Positions 23,306 through 35,700 of a stretch of DNA of 64,000 bases are shown here, piece after piece. Source of the stretch: Haliclona indistincta (lineage: Eukaryota > Porifera > Demospongiae > Haplosclerida > Chalinidae); contig OZ024785.1 in NCBI GenBank assembly GCA_964017065.1, positions 620,001 through 684,000 on the forward strand. Reading direction: 5' to 3'. The notes under the pieces were generated by a model. It saw nothing but the letters and a program-made list of their open reading frames with translations. It was not told the origin of the DNA and did no database searches. The translations under genes and the position numbers were made by a program. Within the stretch, counting starts at the first letter, position 1; each line of letters opens with the position of its first letter.

Positions 23306-24519
23306 TTAGGGAGGCACGGTAGTGACTCCCTATGTAGGGTTGAACGAGAAAACAAGATGGCGGATACATACAATGTATTAGCGTTCAAACGCTGATATTT
23401 CACCTGGTGATGAATTTTATACGTCCATAAACACTTAGATTTGCTCTCTGGCGTTGCCCCATCTTACAGTAGCAAGGAGATGGCTCGAAATTGTTACTAA
23501 AGTGACGAACCTGGAAACGGTGAAAATCGAGTTTCGTCATCTTCGTTTTCTTTCTTTCTTTCTTTCCACTCGCCTAGCACCTTTACACGAGCAGTGCCGA
23601 GACCAAAACACCCACGAACAGTCGTGAAATTCTCCTGGCATGTGCCTTTTGAACTTAGTTTTTAGCGAAACGGCGATATACATTCCGCGAGTTCTCGATC
23701 GTGATCCATTGTCAGCTAAGTGTTAGACGCCATTAGTGTGATTGCGCAATACGCACGTGACCAAGCAGTGGCTAGCGCACGTGACCGAGCACTAGCTTGA
23801 GTATAGCCGCGCCGTGTGGAACACGGAGAACACATATTTGTCTGGAGTCGTCGAAGAACTGTAAGCTCGTGTAGAATCAACATTCTGCGCTCACCAGATC
23901 ATTATAACCGCCGTATGGTCTACAAACAAGTGTGGGCGGGGCTCGAATGCATGCCTAGCCTGCATGCATGCACTATGCGTAGGCGACCTGATATACAGCA
24001 TAACAATTATTTTTTAGCTACAAGTTTAAATTGTTAATAAAGAAAAGCCATCAATAACAGGAAAACTAAACAGATGGTGGAAACAAAGACGGCTCAGTAC
24101 ATGCATGATATTGAACTGCACATCACTGAATAAGAAACAAGGACACAAACAAGAAAATAAAAAGATTTCTATCGAAATCAAAAGGATGTAGGGTTGTGAA
24201 ATCTACCACTGGTCCACAATGTAAACTAACAAGGAACAAGCATGGAATGGTAACACGATTGACTTGCTAACAGACCATAGATCCCTACATCAGTGGCTGT
24301 ACATAAGAATGCACGTCAGGTGTCAATCAACAGCAACTAGCAGAACTAGCTATAGCCAGCCAAAGCAGCCACTGATGTAGGGATCTATGGTCTGTTAGCA
24401 AGTCAATCGTGTTACCATTCCATGCTTGTTCCTTGTTAGTTTACATTGTGGACCAGTGGTAGATTTCACAACCCTACATCCTTTTGATTTCGATAGAAAT
24501 CTTTTTATTTTCTTGTATA
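23306..24519. mobile_element. Foldback element with terminal 149-base hairpin, copy 1
   Basis: This 1.2-kb unit is about 90 percent or more alike to 61139-62356. It starts ttagggaggcacggtagtg, where the first bases form a small hairpin, and ends ttcttgtata. Near its end are two perfect 149-base inverted arms, 24151-24299 and 24366-24514, around a 66-base loop. The body is GC-rich and non-coding in appearance (gcacgtgaccaagcagtgg). It carries no transposase. I could not place it in a superfamily. Confidence 0.75.
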
Positions 24520-24711
24520 ATTATTGTGTAGTAAGTCAGAAATGTAAATCATGGATTCTTTGAGTGGGACCTTTGCAAAAAGACTAACAACATCAAAGCT
24601 GACCATCATTACTTTATCGTCAATCTTTAGCTCCAATTCAACTCTTTTGTGAAGTCCCCCGAATTCTTAACAAATGACTCAGATCTACGTATGAGGGGAA
24701 GCAAAATCAAA
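24520..24711. other. Short non-coding stretch
   Basis: Bases 24533-24665 contain a minus-strand open stretch without a recognised domain. Nothing further is supported. Confidence 0.3.
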
Positions 24712-24819
24712 CTATTTCATAATTGAGTTAACTGTGGAGTACACAACTTGGTCATGTGATGACAATGGTGCAGCCATTGGTCGTCTTCCTGGAGCAGTTC
24801 CAAGATCTGCATAAATCAG
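24712..24819 (-). pseudogene. Orphan ITIM-type tail exon
   Basis: Read on the minus strand this encodes LIYADLGTAPGRRPMAAPLS, continues through VVYSTVNS and ends at a stop. It is nearly identical to the last tail exon of E2 (30726-30598). The acceptor seen in E2 is not conserved here, and no membrane exon of the E2 type lies near it. It sits just downstream of the tail of E1, which uses the other tail type. It is probably a relic of the duplication, though use as an alternative last exon of E1 cannot be excluded. Confidence 0.7.
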
Positions 24820-25136
24820 TGTAGTGTTGATTTTGCCAACATGTAATTTCTCCATGGATACGTACAATGAGAGGGCATGTAGTGAATAACTTCACTTCTT
24901 CACAGTGATCACTAGTACTCGATAGTAAAGTTTTACACTAGTAAAATAGTCCATTGAAAGAAACCACACTATCTACTAGTTTTGTAGAATTTTTGCTTGC
25001 TAAACAAATTATTAAACGTTAAAACAATAATAAAGGCATGCATGTATTATATGAATAAAACAGTATGACACTACTGTAACAAGTACAATACTATTTTATA
25101 CATGTAGTAAAGTCAAGCACTCAGTACATTCACACA
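24820..25136. other. Downstream flank of E1
   Basis: This matches the region downstream of receptor B (4090-4240 and 4590-4657) and serves as the empty site for the hAT-like MITE there. No gene is seen. Confidence 0.5.
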
Positions 25137-25995
25137 TCAGTTGATATTCACTTGTTGATAAGCCTCATTGTGTTGGAGTGATATTGTCCCTCCATAAGCT
25201 ACATTCTCTTTGAGTGGTATTGTCCCTCCATAAGCTACATTCTCTTGAGTAGTGATGGTGTGTTCCTTGATGACATTAGGTGTGTCATAGATCACTGTAG
25301 CTAGCTCAGTGACTTGTTCTTTATCATGGTCAGTAGTTGCTGTAGCATGTGACGATGGTCTCCTTCTCCTCATATCACACCACACAATGATTCTTCTATT
25401 TCTAAAACAGATAATAGCTCCTGTGATTGTTATCACAAGAGCAATACTTATGACAACTATTACTCCAAGTGAAGCTGCTATTACAGTAGTAGTGCTGCCA
25501 CTAGCTGATGAGGTAATAATTACACAGAACTCAACTCTGCAATTATAGTCACCTGGCATTGTTGGGAGTGAAGGTGTCAACTCAGACATAGAGGTCAATG
25601 TAACAGATGATGTATCTAAAAATTACAAGAGCATAAGTATAATGAAGTTATCTATTATAATTATAATCATGGGCTTGAGATTAAGATCAACTAGAAGATA
25701 TACCAGTAAGTGCATTAGTAATACCATGTACTGAATAAGAAATGCTCTGAATAAGAGTACGTTAATGTTACTGCAACATCAGTAACAGATGGGTTGATGA
25801 TAAATAATTATTATAATAATAAAAAATTGTAATACTATCAATACAATAAAAAGAACCACAGATATTGTAATTATATGCTGTGACAAAAGAAAACCAGACT
25901 AATTCTAGTACAATGAATATACTACAACTTGCTGCTTGATTACAGCTGATGGATAATAATAGAAAAATTATTAAAACTAGGCACCAAAGGTGCTG

Positions 25996-28447
25996 ATGCC
26001 TCGGTGGAGCACACAGGGACAACCGACAGTAAACCAAAGGTGCAGATGCCTCAGTTGAATGCAACAATTTCACATACACAGCAACAAACTGCAGCTGTTG
26101 TACCTTTCTGTACAGCAATCACAATGCAGGACAATAGTTATGCAATCAGAAGCCAATCAGTGCTGACCACTAATTCAACTGGGCGTGTCTATATTGTTCA
26201 GGGCACAGCACGTACAACGAGCGAGATAGCTTGCTTAAACAATTTCTTTAGACATACGATGTAACCTATCAGCTTCTAGGCAGTCAACTGTGGATAGTTT
26301 TGTCTACGGAGAAATCCAGATCGCCAGCAATGGCCATCGATCGCGAGGTAAGCAAAGCTACGCCATAACTCTAGAACGCAACTTCATATACAAGTCTGCC
26401 ATGCTGTTCTGAAGTAAAGGCGAACTCACTAGCTGTAAGGCAGCCAGCAATAGACAATTTCGTCTTTACATCAGCAACTAGATCGCCAGCCGGCGATCGC
26501 GAGGTAACTAGCAATCACGCTATAACTCATGAACAGAGCCTTATAACCACAATCCTTACAATTCATTTTCAAGCAAATATCGACTTTAGCTTGTGTTGCA
26601 CGTTTCAGCGCTTAGTTTTCAGCGAGCGACGAGAAATCCTGCCGACAGACAGACAGATACACACATACATACATACACCATAGACTTTAGAGTACAGGGA
26701 CTGGAAACGCCCGGGATTACGAGAAACTACCCGCGTTTCGCTTTCAGTATACTTCCGTAAAATTATTGCTACTCGAGCGGCAAGCATGGATAGTCGAGTG
26801 GTTGCTACTGAAAGGCTATGCCGCGCTATAGCAGCTATTCCAAAAGATCCCGACTTCTCCTTGGCCACCCCGCGAATGGTTCTTGCAAAGGAAACGAGCA
26901 CAGCAGTTACTGGACGCAAGTCTGAATGTTGATGACTCACGAAGAGAACTTGTTTATAGTTTCGCTTTCAGAATTTCTGTTTGAGGATGTACAAGACACG
27001 AGAGAACATAGTAAAGACGAGATTATTGATGAAGTTGCTTGTGACGGTGGTGTACTAGCTTGGTCAACCATTTACAGCAGACCTAGACGAAGATGCAACA
27101 AAACGCTTTTAGTGGATCGAAGTTGTAAAACTTTATATACCTAGTAACAATAGTTAACATCAGCTGGGGAATTCGTAGAGCAATAAGCAGACTGTGAAGA
27201 ATTTGACCAAGAAGACAACAGGTTTACGTGAATTAAGGATTGAAGCTGAAAGTTTGTTTATTATGACTGATGACGAAGAACAATTTGAGCTAGATAAGAT
27301 GCTTAATAGTATTCTTTAAATTGATTATGTTGGCATGCATACATGTAACTATAATGCTGAGTTGAGCTCATCTTATTCATACTGAGAATGGTAAAAAAAT
27401 AAAAAGTTAAAAACAACACATTAATATTAATTTTCATGATCTGATTATCTGTGTTTAGGGAGTGGAGTGTCATCTACAGTCACCATCTGATGCTGTCAAC
27501 TATGCCCTCTGTTTGTGTTACCCCTAGCATAGGCTTCAATGCAGTAGACCCTTGAACCCGCAGTGATTGTGCACCTTATAGGAAACTAGACATTAGGATT
27601 TTCACAGTATCCCCTTTCATTCGCTGCTTTCCGAAAAACGATTCCAATTTGCCTTGGGAAAGTTTTGTACTTAAGACACAATGAACACCTGACTGCTTCA
27701 GAAGAAATCTTGTTAATTCCACAAAAGACTTTGCTAAATCAAAATCACATATTAAACCATTATTATAGTGATGATTTACTGATGTGATAACAATGAAGCT
27801 GTAGGCATTACCAACTACTCAGTAGTAAATAAAATACACTTAAGCTACATCCCAATAGTTATATTATAAGATATATTTATAAAATTGTATATAGCTTTTT
27901 GAACCGAAGAGAAAAAAGAACACAAAAACATTATTATTATAGCTGTAAAAGTATGTTGTGAACCCCTTTACACAAAGTATCAAGTTATTAGGGCAAAATA
28001 AACTGGACTAGGCTATAGACAGTGGTTCTTAAAATGTTATTCAACTTAAAGCAAACAAATGGACAGCTTATCCTTTTCAGAAAAAGAACACAAACACTCA
28101 AAACACGTCGTCTCTGTGTATGAGAACAACTGGAACGGTATAAGCGAGCGTTTGAACGAGTATAGGCTAGTACACGTAGACGAGTGACTGTAGACTAACT
28201 ACTGACATCAACAGAAACTTGCCAAAGCCTTTTGTCGGCGCGCTATTGATCGTCAAAACTGAGTGTAGAAGAAGACCATGAAGGCGTGGCAGCTAGAAAA
28301 GCGAAACGCGGGTGCATACGCGAGTGTGACGTCACGTAATATGTTTTGATTTAGCGTTTCCAGTCCCTGTACTCGAACTCTAAAGTCTATGCATACACAA
28401 ACCGACTACCGTACGTATGCCCCGTGGCTCCGCCCACCGAGGCATAA
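25996..28447. mobile_element. GCCTCGGTGG-ended element, itself carrying a nested insertion
   Basis: The left end tgatgcctcggtgg and right end ccaccgaggcataa are inverted. The related intron of receptor B (about 6405-6425) lacks the sequence. A shorter relative with the same ends lies in the TFAM-like gene (52714-53266). Internal segments with gatcgcgaggtaa and ttatagcgtgatt recur twice. No transposase is recognised. Confidence 0.6.
26681..28391. mobile_element. Nested TIR element
   Basis: The inverted ends tagactttagagtacaggg...ccctgtactcgaactctaaagtcta continue into ggactggaaacgc on both sides. It lies inside the previous element. Flanks acatacac and gcatacac suggest a duplication of about 7-8 bases, not certain. 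Short open frames inside (26605-26940 minus, 26926-27144 plus) show no domain. Confidence 0.55.
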
Positions 28448-30597
28448 TCATGTAAAGAACTAAATTATTCAGCAAATACACAATTACATACATCTCTCAT
28501 ACCACGGAACAGTAGTTACTGTGATATGGAAAAGGCGCAACTAATGATGACACACACCAATAATGATAAAGTATTGTGTTTCAATTAGTTGTTGTTGTTA
28601 TAGAGCTTACTGAAAAACACACAACTAATTATGACACACTTCAGGTATTCTGTGTCATTAAGTTGTTGAACTCACTAATAACAGTAGAGCTACTCTCTGT
28701 AGCAGTTGGTGTTTGTGAATAGTTTACTTCGTCATGTATTGTACTGCTTATCATAGTTGAGTACTTTATGAATACCTGATCAACAGCTATGATGTGTGTG
28801 AGTAACAGCTTTTGACAAAAAAGGATACATTAGTTTCAGAAATCAATAATTATATATCAATTGTTTTCTTTTAGAAAACAAAAATCAATATTGATTGCGA
28901 TTTACACATGTATAATTTTATTTTAGCAATTATTTAATAGTAATTTACTTTCAAGATCAAGATGATTATACTCGTAGGTTGCTTTGACAATACAAAACAT
29001 TCTGTAACACATAATAGATGTTTTGACTAACTTGTGATAGGATCGTTAACAGTGAAAGCAATTGTAATGGAAGAATTTGCAGCTAGCTCTAAACTTCTTG
29101 TTGCAGTGATCGATGTAATTGTGAGTGACACTAAGCAATGTGTGACGATGAATGGATATCAATAAAAATATTGGATTCTCACCATGGATTATAGAGTAAT
29201 CAGTGATAGGTCCTGGTCCCACAGCATTGACAGCAATCACAGTAATATAGTAGGTTACTCCTGGTACACCAGACACTGTGTAGCTAGCCATAGAAGAGTT
29301 CACTTGTGTGTGTATCAGTGTGCTGTTATCGCTGGTATTATAAGACACTACATAGTGAAGGACTGGGAAACCAGCTATCAGTGGAGGATGAGGCTGTCAT
29401 GTAGGAAATAACATTAATAGGAATCATCTGCCTCTAATTAACTAACCTGCCATGTAACAAGTATGCCTGATGGAGTCAGTGTTGCATTAAAATTCACGGC
29501 ATTATAAACTGCAAGCAACACAATAGTGGAAAGTACATACTTTGTACATACCATCATATGTGACTGTGAGTTGATCACTCCATGGTCCATGTTGTCCTGT
29601 ACTGTCAGTAACAGCCACAGCAAATGAGTGGTTGTGTCCACGAGTGATCAGGTCATCAGTCAGTATCAGTGACTCAGTGTTGCTAGTACTGTAGTACGAG
29701 CTAGAGCTACTGTAGTTAGTGATATTGATAGTGTAGTTGAAGACACAGTCTGTGGGTCCATTAGGAGGAGCTAGTTAGTGATACCGGTGGATTGTTGGCA
29801 GTGATACTCAGATTTGAAGGAGACATCGCTGCACCTTTGAGTAGCATTAAATCATTATTGAAATCGCACATTTCCACTTTAGTTTAAACTCACCTGCTAT
29901 TTTTATTGTCTTGACTTGCTTTGACAAAGTAGCTGATACATAACATTGAATACTGCTATTATGGTGAGACAATGGAACACTTAAAATTGTGGCAGTTGAG
30001 GACACAAAAAAGTTTGAATAGCTAAATACAGCAGTATAGACACCATTGTTGAGTGGAGCAGACATTGGTTGTAGTACTCCTTGTCTGTATATGAGCCTAA
30101 TATCTCTGTATTGCCAATTCAATGTTGGTTGTTCAACTCCAAGTCCAGTGGTCATTCTAACAATAGTACAGTTGATAGTGACATCTTGTCCAGGACAAGC
30201 TGTTACTCCACTAGCTGGCTCAATTTGCTGAACAGTGACAGTGTCTTGAGCTGTCACTGGATCTGTTGAAGACACACAGTCAGAGCTCTGAATACATGTA
30301 TGATAGCTTACTTGGTGTCAGGGCTAAATAAATTAGCACAAAACCATTCGTTTTGAGCCACATTGTAAACGAAATGTTTAGTTCTCTATGAATACATGAC
30401 ACACCCATTGGCCAGGCATAATCTCATGAATACATTTAAGATCTATTTTTATAGACACAATAAGAAATTATGTGGTACACATTATATGATGCTTGTCATG
30501 AATTTACACAACATCATAATTAATTCTTTTTATGCATGCATGGTATTATATAGCTATCAGCAGTGTCAGTTTCATAGTAATTATTCACAAAATCAAA

Positions 30598-33018
30598 CTA
30601 ATTCATATTTGAGTTAACTGTGGAGTACACAACTTGATCATGTGTTGACAATGGTGCAGCCATTGGTCGTCTTCCTGGAGCAGTTCCAAGATCTGCATAA
30701 ATCAGTTGCTTCTCATGAACATCTTGCTATACCACCACATGTAGAACGAGGTCATAGAATGAGTAATTAATTATTAAAATTAAAAATAACCTTTGGTTTA
30801 ACATATTCTCTTGCATCAGAATAAATAACTTTGTCAGCAGGAGGAGGAGGTATTGCTGGTTTGTTGTGTAATGGCACTGTTCCAAGATCAGCATATATGA
30901 GTTCACCACGTTTAACTGCCTGCTAATTAAATAATGATTACACAAATATACAATTATCAATGCAGTTTACCCTATTCACTGGAGGTGGTGGGCGGGGAGG
31001 AGGTGCACAGTCATCATTATTAGGTGTTGATAAATCAGCATAAAATGATGTTTCATTCTAAAGCATTTATAATGCAAAATTTCTGAAACAAGCACATTGG
31101 CTAGCTAATTATGGTTAACTAACTTTTTCATTTTTTGCTTCTGTAGTTCTGTCACTCTTTTTAACAATCAATATAGTTATCATAGAAATAATAATAATTA
31201 TGGCATTCTCACCATTTCAAAACTCTGTGAGTAGGCATTGCTATAAAAGTATAGTAATTCAGTGTATCATTATAATAAAATTAATAAATATAATAAAAAT
31301 TATTATACCTGTTACAAGAAGCTGTTTTTCGCTTCTTTCCTATTGCATGAATATCATTTTATCATTTGAAATTAATAATGATACTTCTTGGATACCTTTA
31401 GCACGCACTGAGTATGCAATGGCAAATAATACCATTACTAATATCATGAGCACAGCAATTCCTCCAATTGAAGCAGATATTATTATGGCAATACTCATGT
31501 TGATAGGTTCTTCTGGCATCACAGTACCTGTCATATAATTATTAGTAGATATACTATATTTATTATTTTCGGGCATGCTATTAGTAATGACTGAAGTAGA
31601 ACTGGATGCATTTGTATTAGCTATAAACAAAAAGATTTGATCACAGTACTGGCTTGTGAGTCTGGTTTGACTAACCTGTCATAGTAGGAATGTAATTGAG
31701 CTCATAAATTGAGGAAGAATTTGTATGAACTAGCCGAGTGGTAGTATATGTTGCAGTGGCTGTGATTGTGGGTACTAAATTATTAATATATTAAGTTAAA
31801 CCTATTTTATTTCAGCAAACGTTTAGTCTCACCATTCACTATAGAGTAATCAGTGATAGGTCCTGGTCCCACAGCATTGACAGCAATCACAGTAATATAG
31901 TAGGTTACTCCTGGTACACCAGACACTGTGTAGCTAGTCATAGAAGAGTTCACTTGTGTGTGTATCAGTGTGCTGTTATCACTGGTATTATAAGACACTA
32001 CATAGTGAAGGACTGGGAAACCAGCTATCAGTGGAGGAGGAGGCTGTCATGTAGGAAATAACATTAATAGGAATCATCTGCTTTTAATTAACTAACCTGC
32101 CATGCAACAAGTATGCCTGACGGAGTCAATGTTGCATTAAAATTCACGGCACTATAAACTGCAAGCAACACAATAATGGACTGTACATACATTATACATA
32201 CCATCATATGTGACTGCGAGTTGATCACTCCATGGTCCATGTTGTCCTGTACTGTCAGTAACAGCCACAGCAAATGAGTAGTTGTGTCCACGAGTGATCA
32301 GGTCATCAGTCAGTATCAGTGACTCAGTGTTGTTAGTACTGTAGTACGAGCTAGAGCTACTGTAGTTAGTGATATTGATAGTGTAGTTGAAGACACAGTC
32401 TGTGGGTCCATTAGGAGGAGCTAGCCATGTTAGTGATACCGGTGGATTGCTGGCAGTGATACTCAGATTTGAAGGAGACATTGCAGCACCTTTGGGTAGC
32501 ATTAAATCATTATTGAAATCACACATTTCCACTTTAGTTTAAACTCACCTGCAATTTTTATTGTCTTGACTTGCTTAGACAAAGTACTAGCTGATACAAA
32601 ACATTGAATACTGCTATTATGGTGAGACAATGGAACATTTATAATTGTGGCAGTTGAGGACACAAAAAAGTTTGAATAGCTAAATACAGCAGTATAGACA
32701 CCATTGTTGAGTGGATCAGAATTTGGTTGTAAAACTCCATTTCTGTATGTGAACATAATATCTCTATATAGCCAATTCAATGTTGGTTGTTCAGCTCCAG
32801 ATACAGTGGTTTCTCTAACAATAGTACAGTTGATAGTGACATTTTGTCCAGGACAGGCTGATACTCCACTAGCTGGTTCAATTTGCTGAACTGTGACAGT
32901 GTCCACACTATCTTGGGCATCTGCAGATAGAGAGTAAAATAATTTTAAAAGTGACAATACATGTAATTATTTTACCGATGAGCTTTAAGCAAAGTACTAA
33001 TAAAGGCACTATAGTCAT
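30598..33018 (-). CDS. Receptor E2: Ig-FN3-FN3 receptor with four ITIM-type motifs
   Basis: Twelve exons: 33018-32976 (signal MTIVPLLVLCLKLI), 32920-32549 (Ig), 32489-32202, 32158-32097, 32043-31833 (two FN3), 31759-31676 (stalk), 31620-31396 (stalk and membrane helix, about IAIIISASIGGIAVLMILVM), 31240-31213, 31154-31124, 31057-30971, 30919-30791 and 30726-30598 (tail). They sum to 1689 nt, exactly 562 residues plus stop. The tail has Pro-rich linkers and SFYADL (Y454), LIYADL (Y486), LIYADL (Y530) and VVYSTV (Y554), each fitting the ITIM pattern S/I/V/L-x-Y-x-x-I/L/V; VIYSDA is close. In vertebrates such motifs recruit SH2 phosphatases; an inhibitory role here is inference. The two small exons at 31240 and 31154 are the least certain. 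The gene is divergent from F2 by 152 bases. Confidence 0.8.
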
Positions 33019-33170
33019 TGTTCTTTTTGTACAAAAAATGGTGAAACCGATGCTTTAAGTAGGCTGTCGCGTCGACAGGACGACAACGAACTCAATTAAG
33101 GTCACGCCCAATAAAAATAATCATAATAATAATTATTTTGGGCGTGACTTTTATACTAGCTATCTTAGCT
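33019..33170. promoter_or_regulatory. Divergent promoter between E2 and F2
   Basis: The start codons of E2 (33018, minus) and F2 (33171, plus) face away from each other across 152 bases. The interval shares ggtcacgccc and gggcgtgactttata with the B/F1 interval (9199-9288). A longer centre here (gtcgcgtcgacaggacgac) is absent from the B/F1 interval. No TATA box is evident. Confidence 0.55.
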
Positions 33171-35515
33171 ATGGCGGCATCCATGTTGCTGACCTGTCTG
33201 GCTTTTCTTCTCCTTCTCTCAAGTTCTGTTACATGGGCTACTGGTGAGTCATTGAAAACATGTTGTTTTAACACTTATAATTATAATTATGTGACTGTAA
33301 GCTACTGATGGCGTGATGATACAAAATTTGAATTGTGCCCGTCACCGGCACCCGGCCTGGCCTGGTACCGTTGTATAATTATGTACATGTACGTTGCTCT
33401 CGAATGATTAAAGCTGGCTGTACTCTTAATAATTTTTTGTATGAGTGACAGAACTACGTGTGTTTCGTTGGTACTGTACGTTATAATAAAAATTATTATT
33501 AATTGTGTGTGAGTTACGCCCACTTTGGTGGTTCATCAACCTAAGCTAACTGCTCTCTGTGTTCTTGCCTTTCTTAGATTCCAGAACGATAAAAGAAATA
33601 ATAATTATACGCTGAGAGTGACTATACTTGTTTTTGGTGTGAGCCGCACCGCCAGTGCCGATCATAAAGAATCGAAGTCACACACATTTTTGTTTGCACC
33701 GAGTTTTAGATCACATTTAGTGCTGAATGGTTGGCACAAATTTGAGACGACAAAAACATGGCAATGCAGGATTAGCACATTAACCTGCTCCAGACAACCC
33801 AGTATCTTGTATCATGATCATTGCCAACCAAATTATTCAGCGAAAATGGGCGTAATAATCAATTTTTTATCGTCTCTGAACGAGGTGGTTCACACCGAAA
33901 ACATGTATACACTGATAATTTTATCATTGACCATTTACACAAGATTCACACAAGCACTTTGATCAATAATTAAAATTTTGTTAAAAACAAATTAAGAATT
34001 CTATTGAAATACTTGTCAAATTTTAAGATCTGTGTTCTACCTTTAGTCTTTTTGCACTGTTTCTAATTCTTTTGTTTCTAGTCGACTTAGCTCAGACTAG
34101 ACAACCTCAATGTGGTGGGGATATTGCTGATTTCAAATGTTCAACGACCACTGCTGGTGGTAGTCTTCGTTGGGATATAAATTCCGTTCAAGTGTTTTTG
34201 ATTGATAATTCAGGACAAGTCGGTGATAACCAAACAGAAAATGGGAACACGTATGTATTCACTGAGGCCGGTACTGTGACTGGAGTGAGTGTGAATGTCT
34301 ATACCTCTACTGCACAGCTGAACACTGGTACACTGACACTAACTAATACTGTGCGATGTTCAGATGGATTTGTCCCAGAGACTCAATCACTTGTTCTTAA
34401 TAATAGTGAGTATGTGTTATACAATAATAATTATTGATTTTACTTTTTCCTATAATTCAGGTGTCTCTCCCAATACTATGAGGGGCATTGACATATTGGA
34501 ATATAAGATTTTTCAATATGAATGGGATATACCTAATGATGTTGAAGTTTGCTGTAGTCAATATCGTGTTGTGACACCAAATGGAACAGTTGTTAATACG
34601 AGTGAAAGAAGCTTCAAATTATATAATGGTTCAGATGCCGCTTTCAACATTTCAGTTAGCTGTATAGATATGCTTGGGACAAGTGGAACACCTGCGTTTC
34701 TTCCTGCACATGAAGTTGTCAGTAAGTGCTGAACTAACAGTATATTGCAAACTGTGTACTCATGTGTATAATACATGTAGTTCGTCAAACAGCCAATGTT
34801 TCAATGCCTGAACCTATTGGTGATATGTGTGGTCCTGAAAGAACATACAGAGTTAATTTAACAATTCCTGTGAGTAATACTTATACTAGAAGCTATATAG
34901 TTGACTTTGTATTGTCGTTCTATAGAATTTTGGTGGAGGATTTGTGGCTGAAATTGTTAATTGTATTATGACTGTCACCGGTAATGAGCCAATGAGTTGC
35001 GGAGTTGACCTAAATGAGAGAAGTTTTACATTCACAATAAACAACAGGAACAGTTTCACGGTTAATTTTATTTTAACAAATGAACTGAATGAAACTATGA
35101 CTCAAAGTCACTACTATGGTGAGTAACTTAGTGTTTGATTCTGTATTGGTATTGTTTCTTTTCATTGTAGACACAACAACTGATAATGCTGCCTGTAAGT
35201 AATATCTAATAATAGTTATGCATTGTACAGTTTGTGTAAAGCAATATTGCAATTTTGATACTCTTTATTTTCTGTAAGGTGATATATTGGGATGGATTCT
35301 TTTTTGGATATTTCTTGGAATTACTATCACTGTTGTAGTGGTATCTGCTGTAATTATTGGTGTGCTATCTTACTGGATTGACAAGCTCAGAAAGAAAGAT
35401 GTAAGAATCATGTGTAGTCATGAACTGGCTTCAGTTCTTGTAATTATAGGGAAATGAGCAGCAAGACCTAAACCTAGAAGGCAAAGGCACCCTGAAAGCA
35501 AGCACCAAGATGTAG
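33171..35515 (+). CDS. F2: Ig-type membrane protein with short tail
   Basis: Eight exons: 33171-33243 (signal, MLLTCLAFLLLLSSSVTWA), 34082-34405 (Ig V-like, ADFKC, LRW, VRCSDG), 34461-34721, 34781-34869, 34926-35118, 35171-35194, 35279-35400 (membrane helix LFWIFLGITITVVVVSAVII) and 35450-35515. They sum to 1152 nt, 383 residues plus stop. The tail is about 28 residues with no tyrosine and ends GTLKASTKM. F1 shares its tail start but a one-base loss ends it earlier. The juxtamembrane exon is only 24 nt. With no signalling motif, it could act as a ligand or pair with another chain; this is speculation from the divergent pairing with E2. Confidence 0.8.
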
Positions 35516-35700
35516 TAGACCCTTGAGAGTACCTTCTCGTTTAGCTAACTGTGTGTTACTATAATAGTTAGGCTATAATTACTGAACTACTGTTCTGTCC
35601 CTTTTGTGTTGCTATGCTTCTATGAATGTGTTTATGAAAGTAACCATAAAAGGAGATAATTATAATTAGGTTGTAATTATTTTTAGTACTCAGTGTACTA

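Larger units (their letters stand above)
25137..30363 (-). pseudogene. Receptor E1: Ig-FN3-FN3 receptor with one 5-base deletion
   Basis: Exons: 30363-30312 (signal), 30262-29894 (Ig), 29834-29552 (FN3), 29508-29447, 29393-29183 (second FN3), 29088-29032, 28786-28676 (stalk), and 25615-25137 (stalk, membrane helix, tail). The first FN3 exon is 283 nt where every intact copy has 288. The lost five bases lie near 29774, where gctagccatgttagtg became gctagttagtg, and shift the frame. All other exons are open and phase-compatible. The last exon is the B type (GVIVVISIALVITITGAI helix) with one VIYDTP, two VAYGGTI modules and AYQQV. A 2.5-kb nested insertion lies in the last intron. A sequencing error cannot be excluded as the cause of the deletion. 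Confidence 0.65.
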
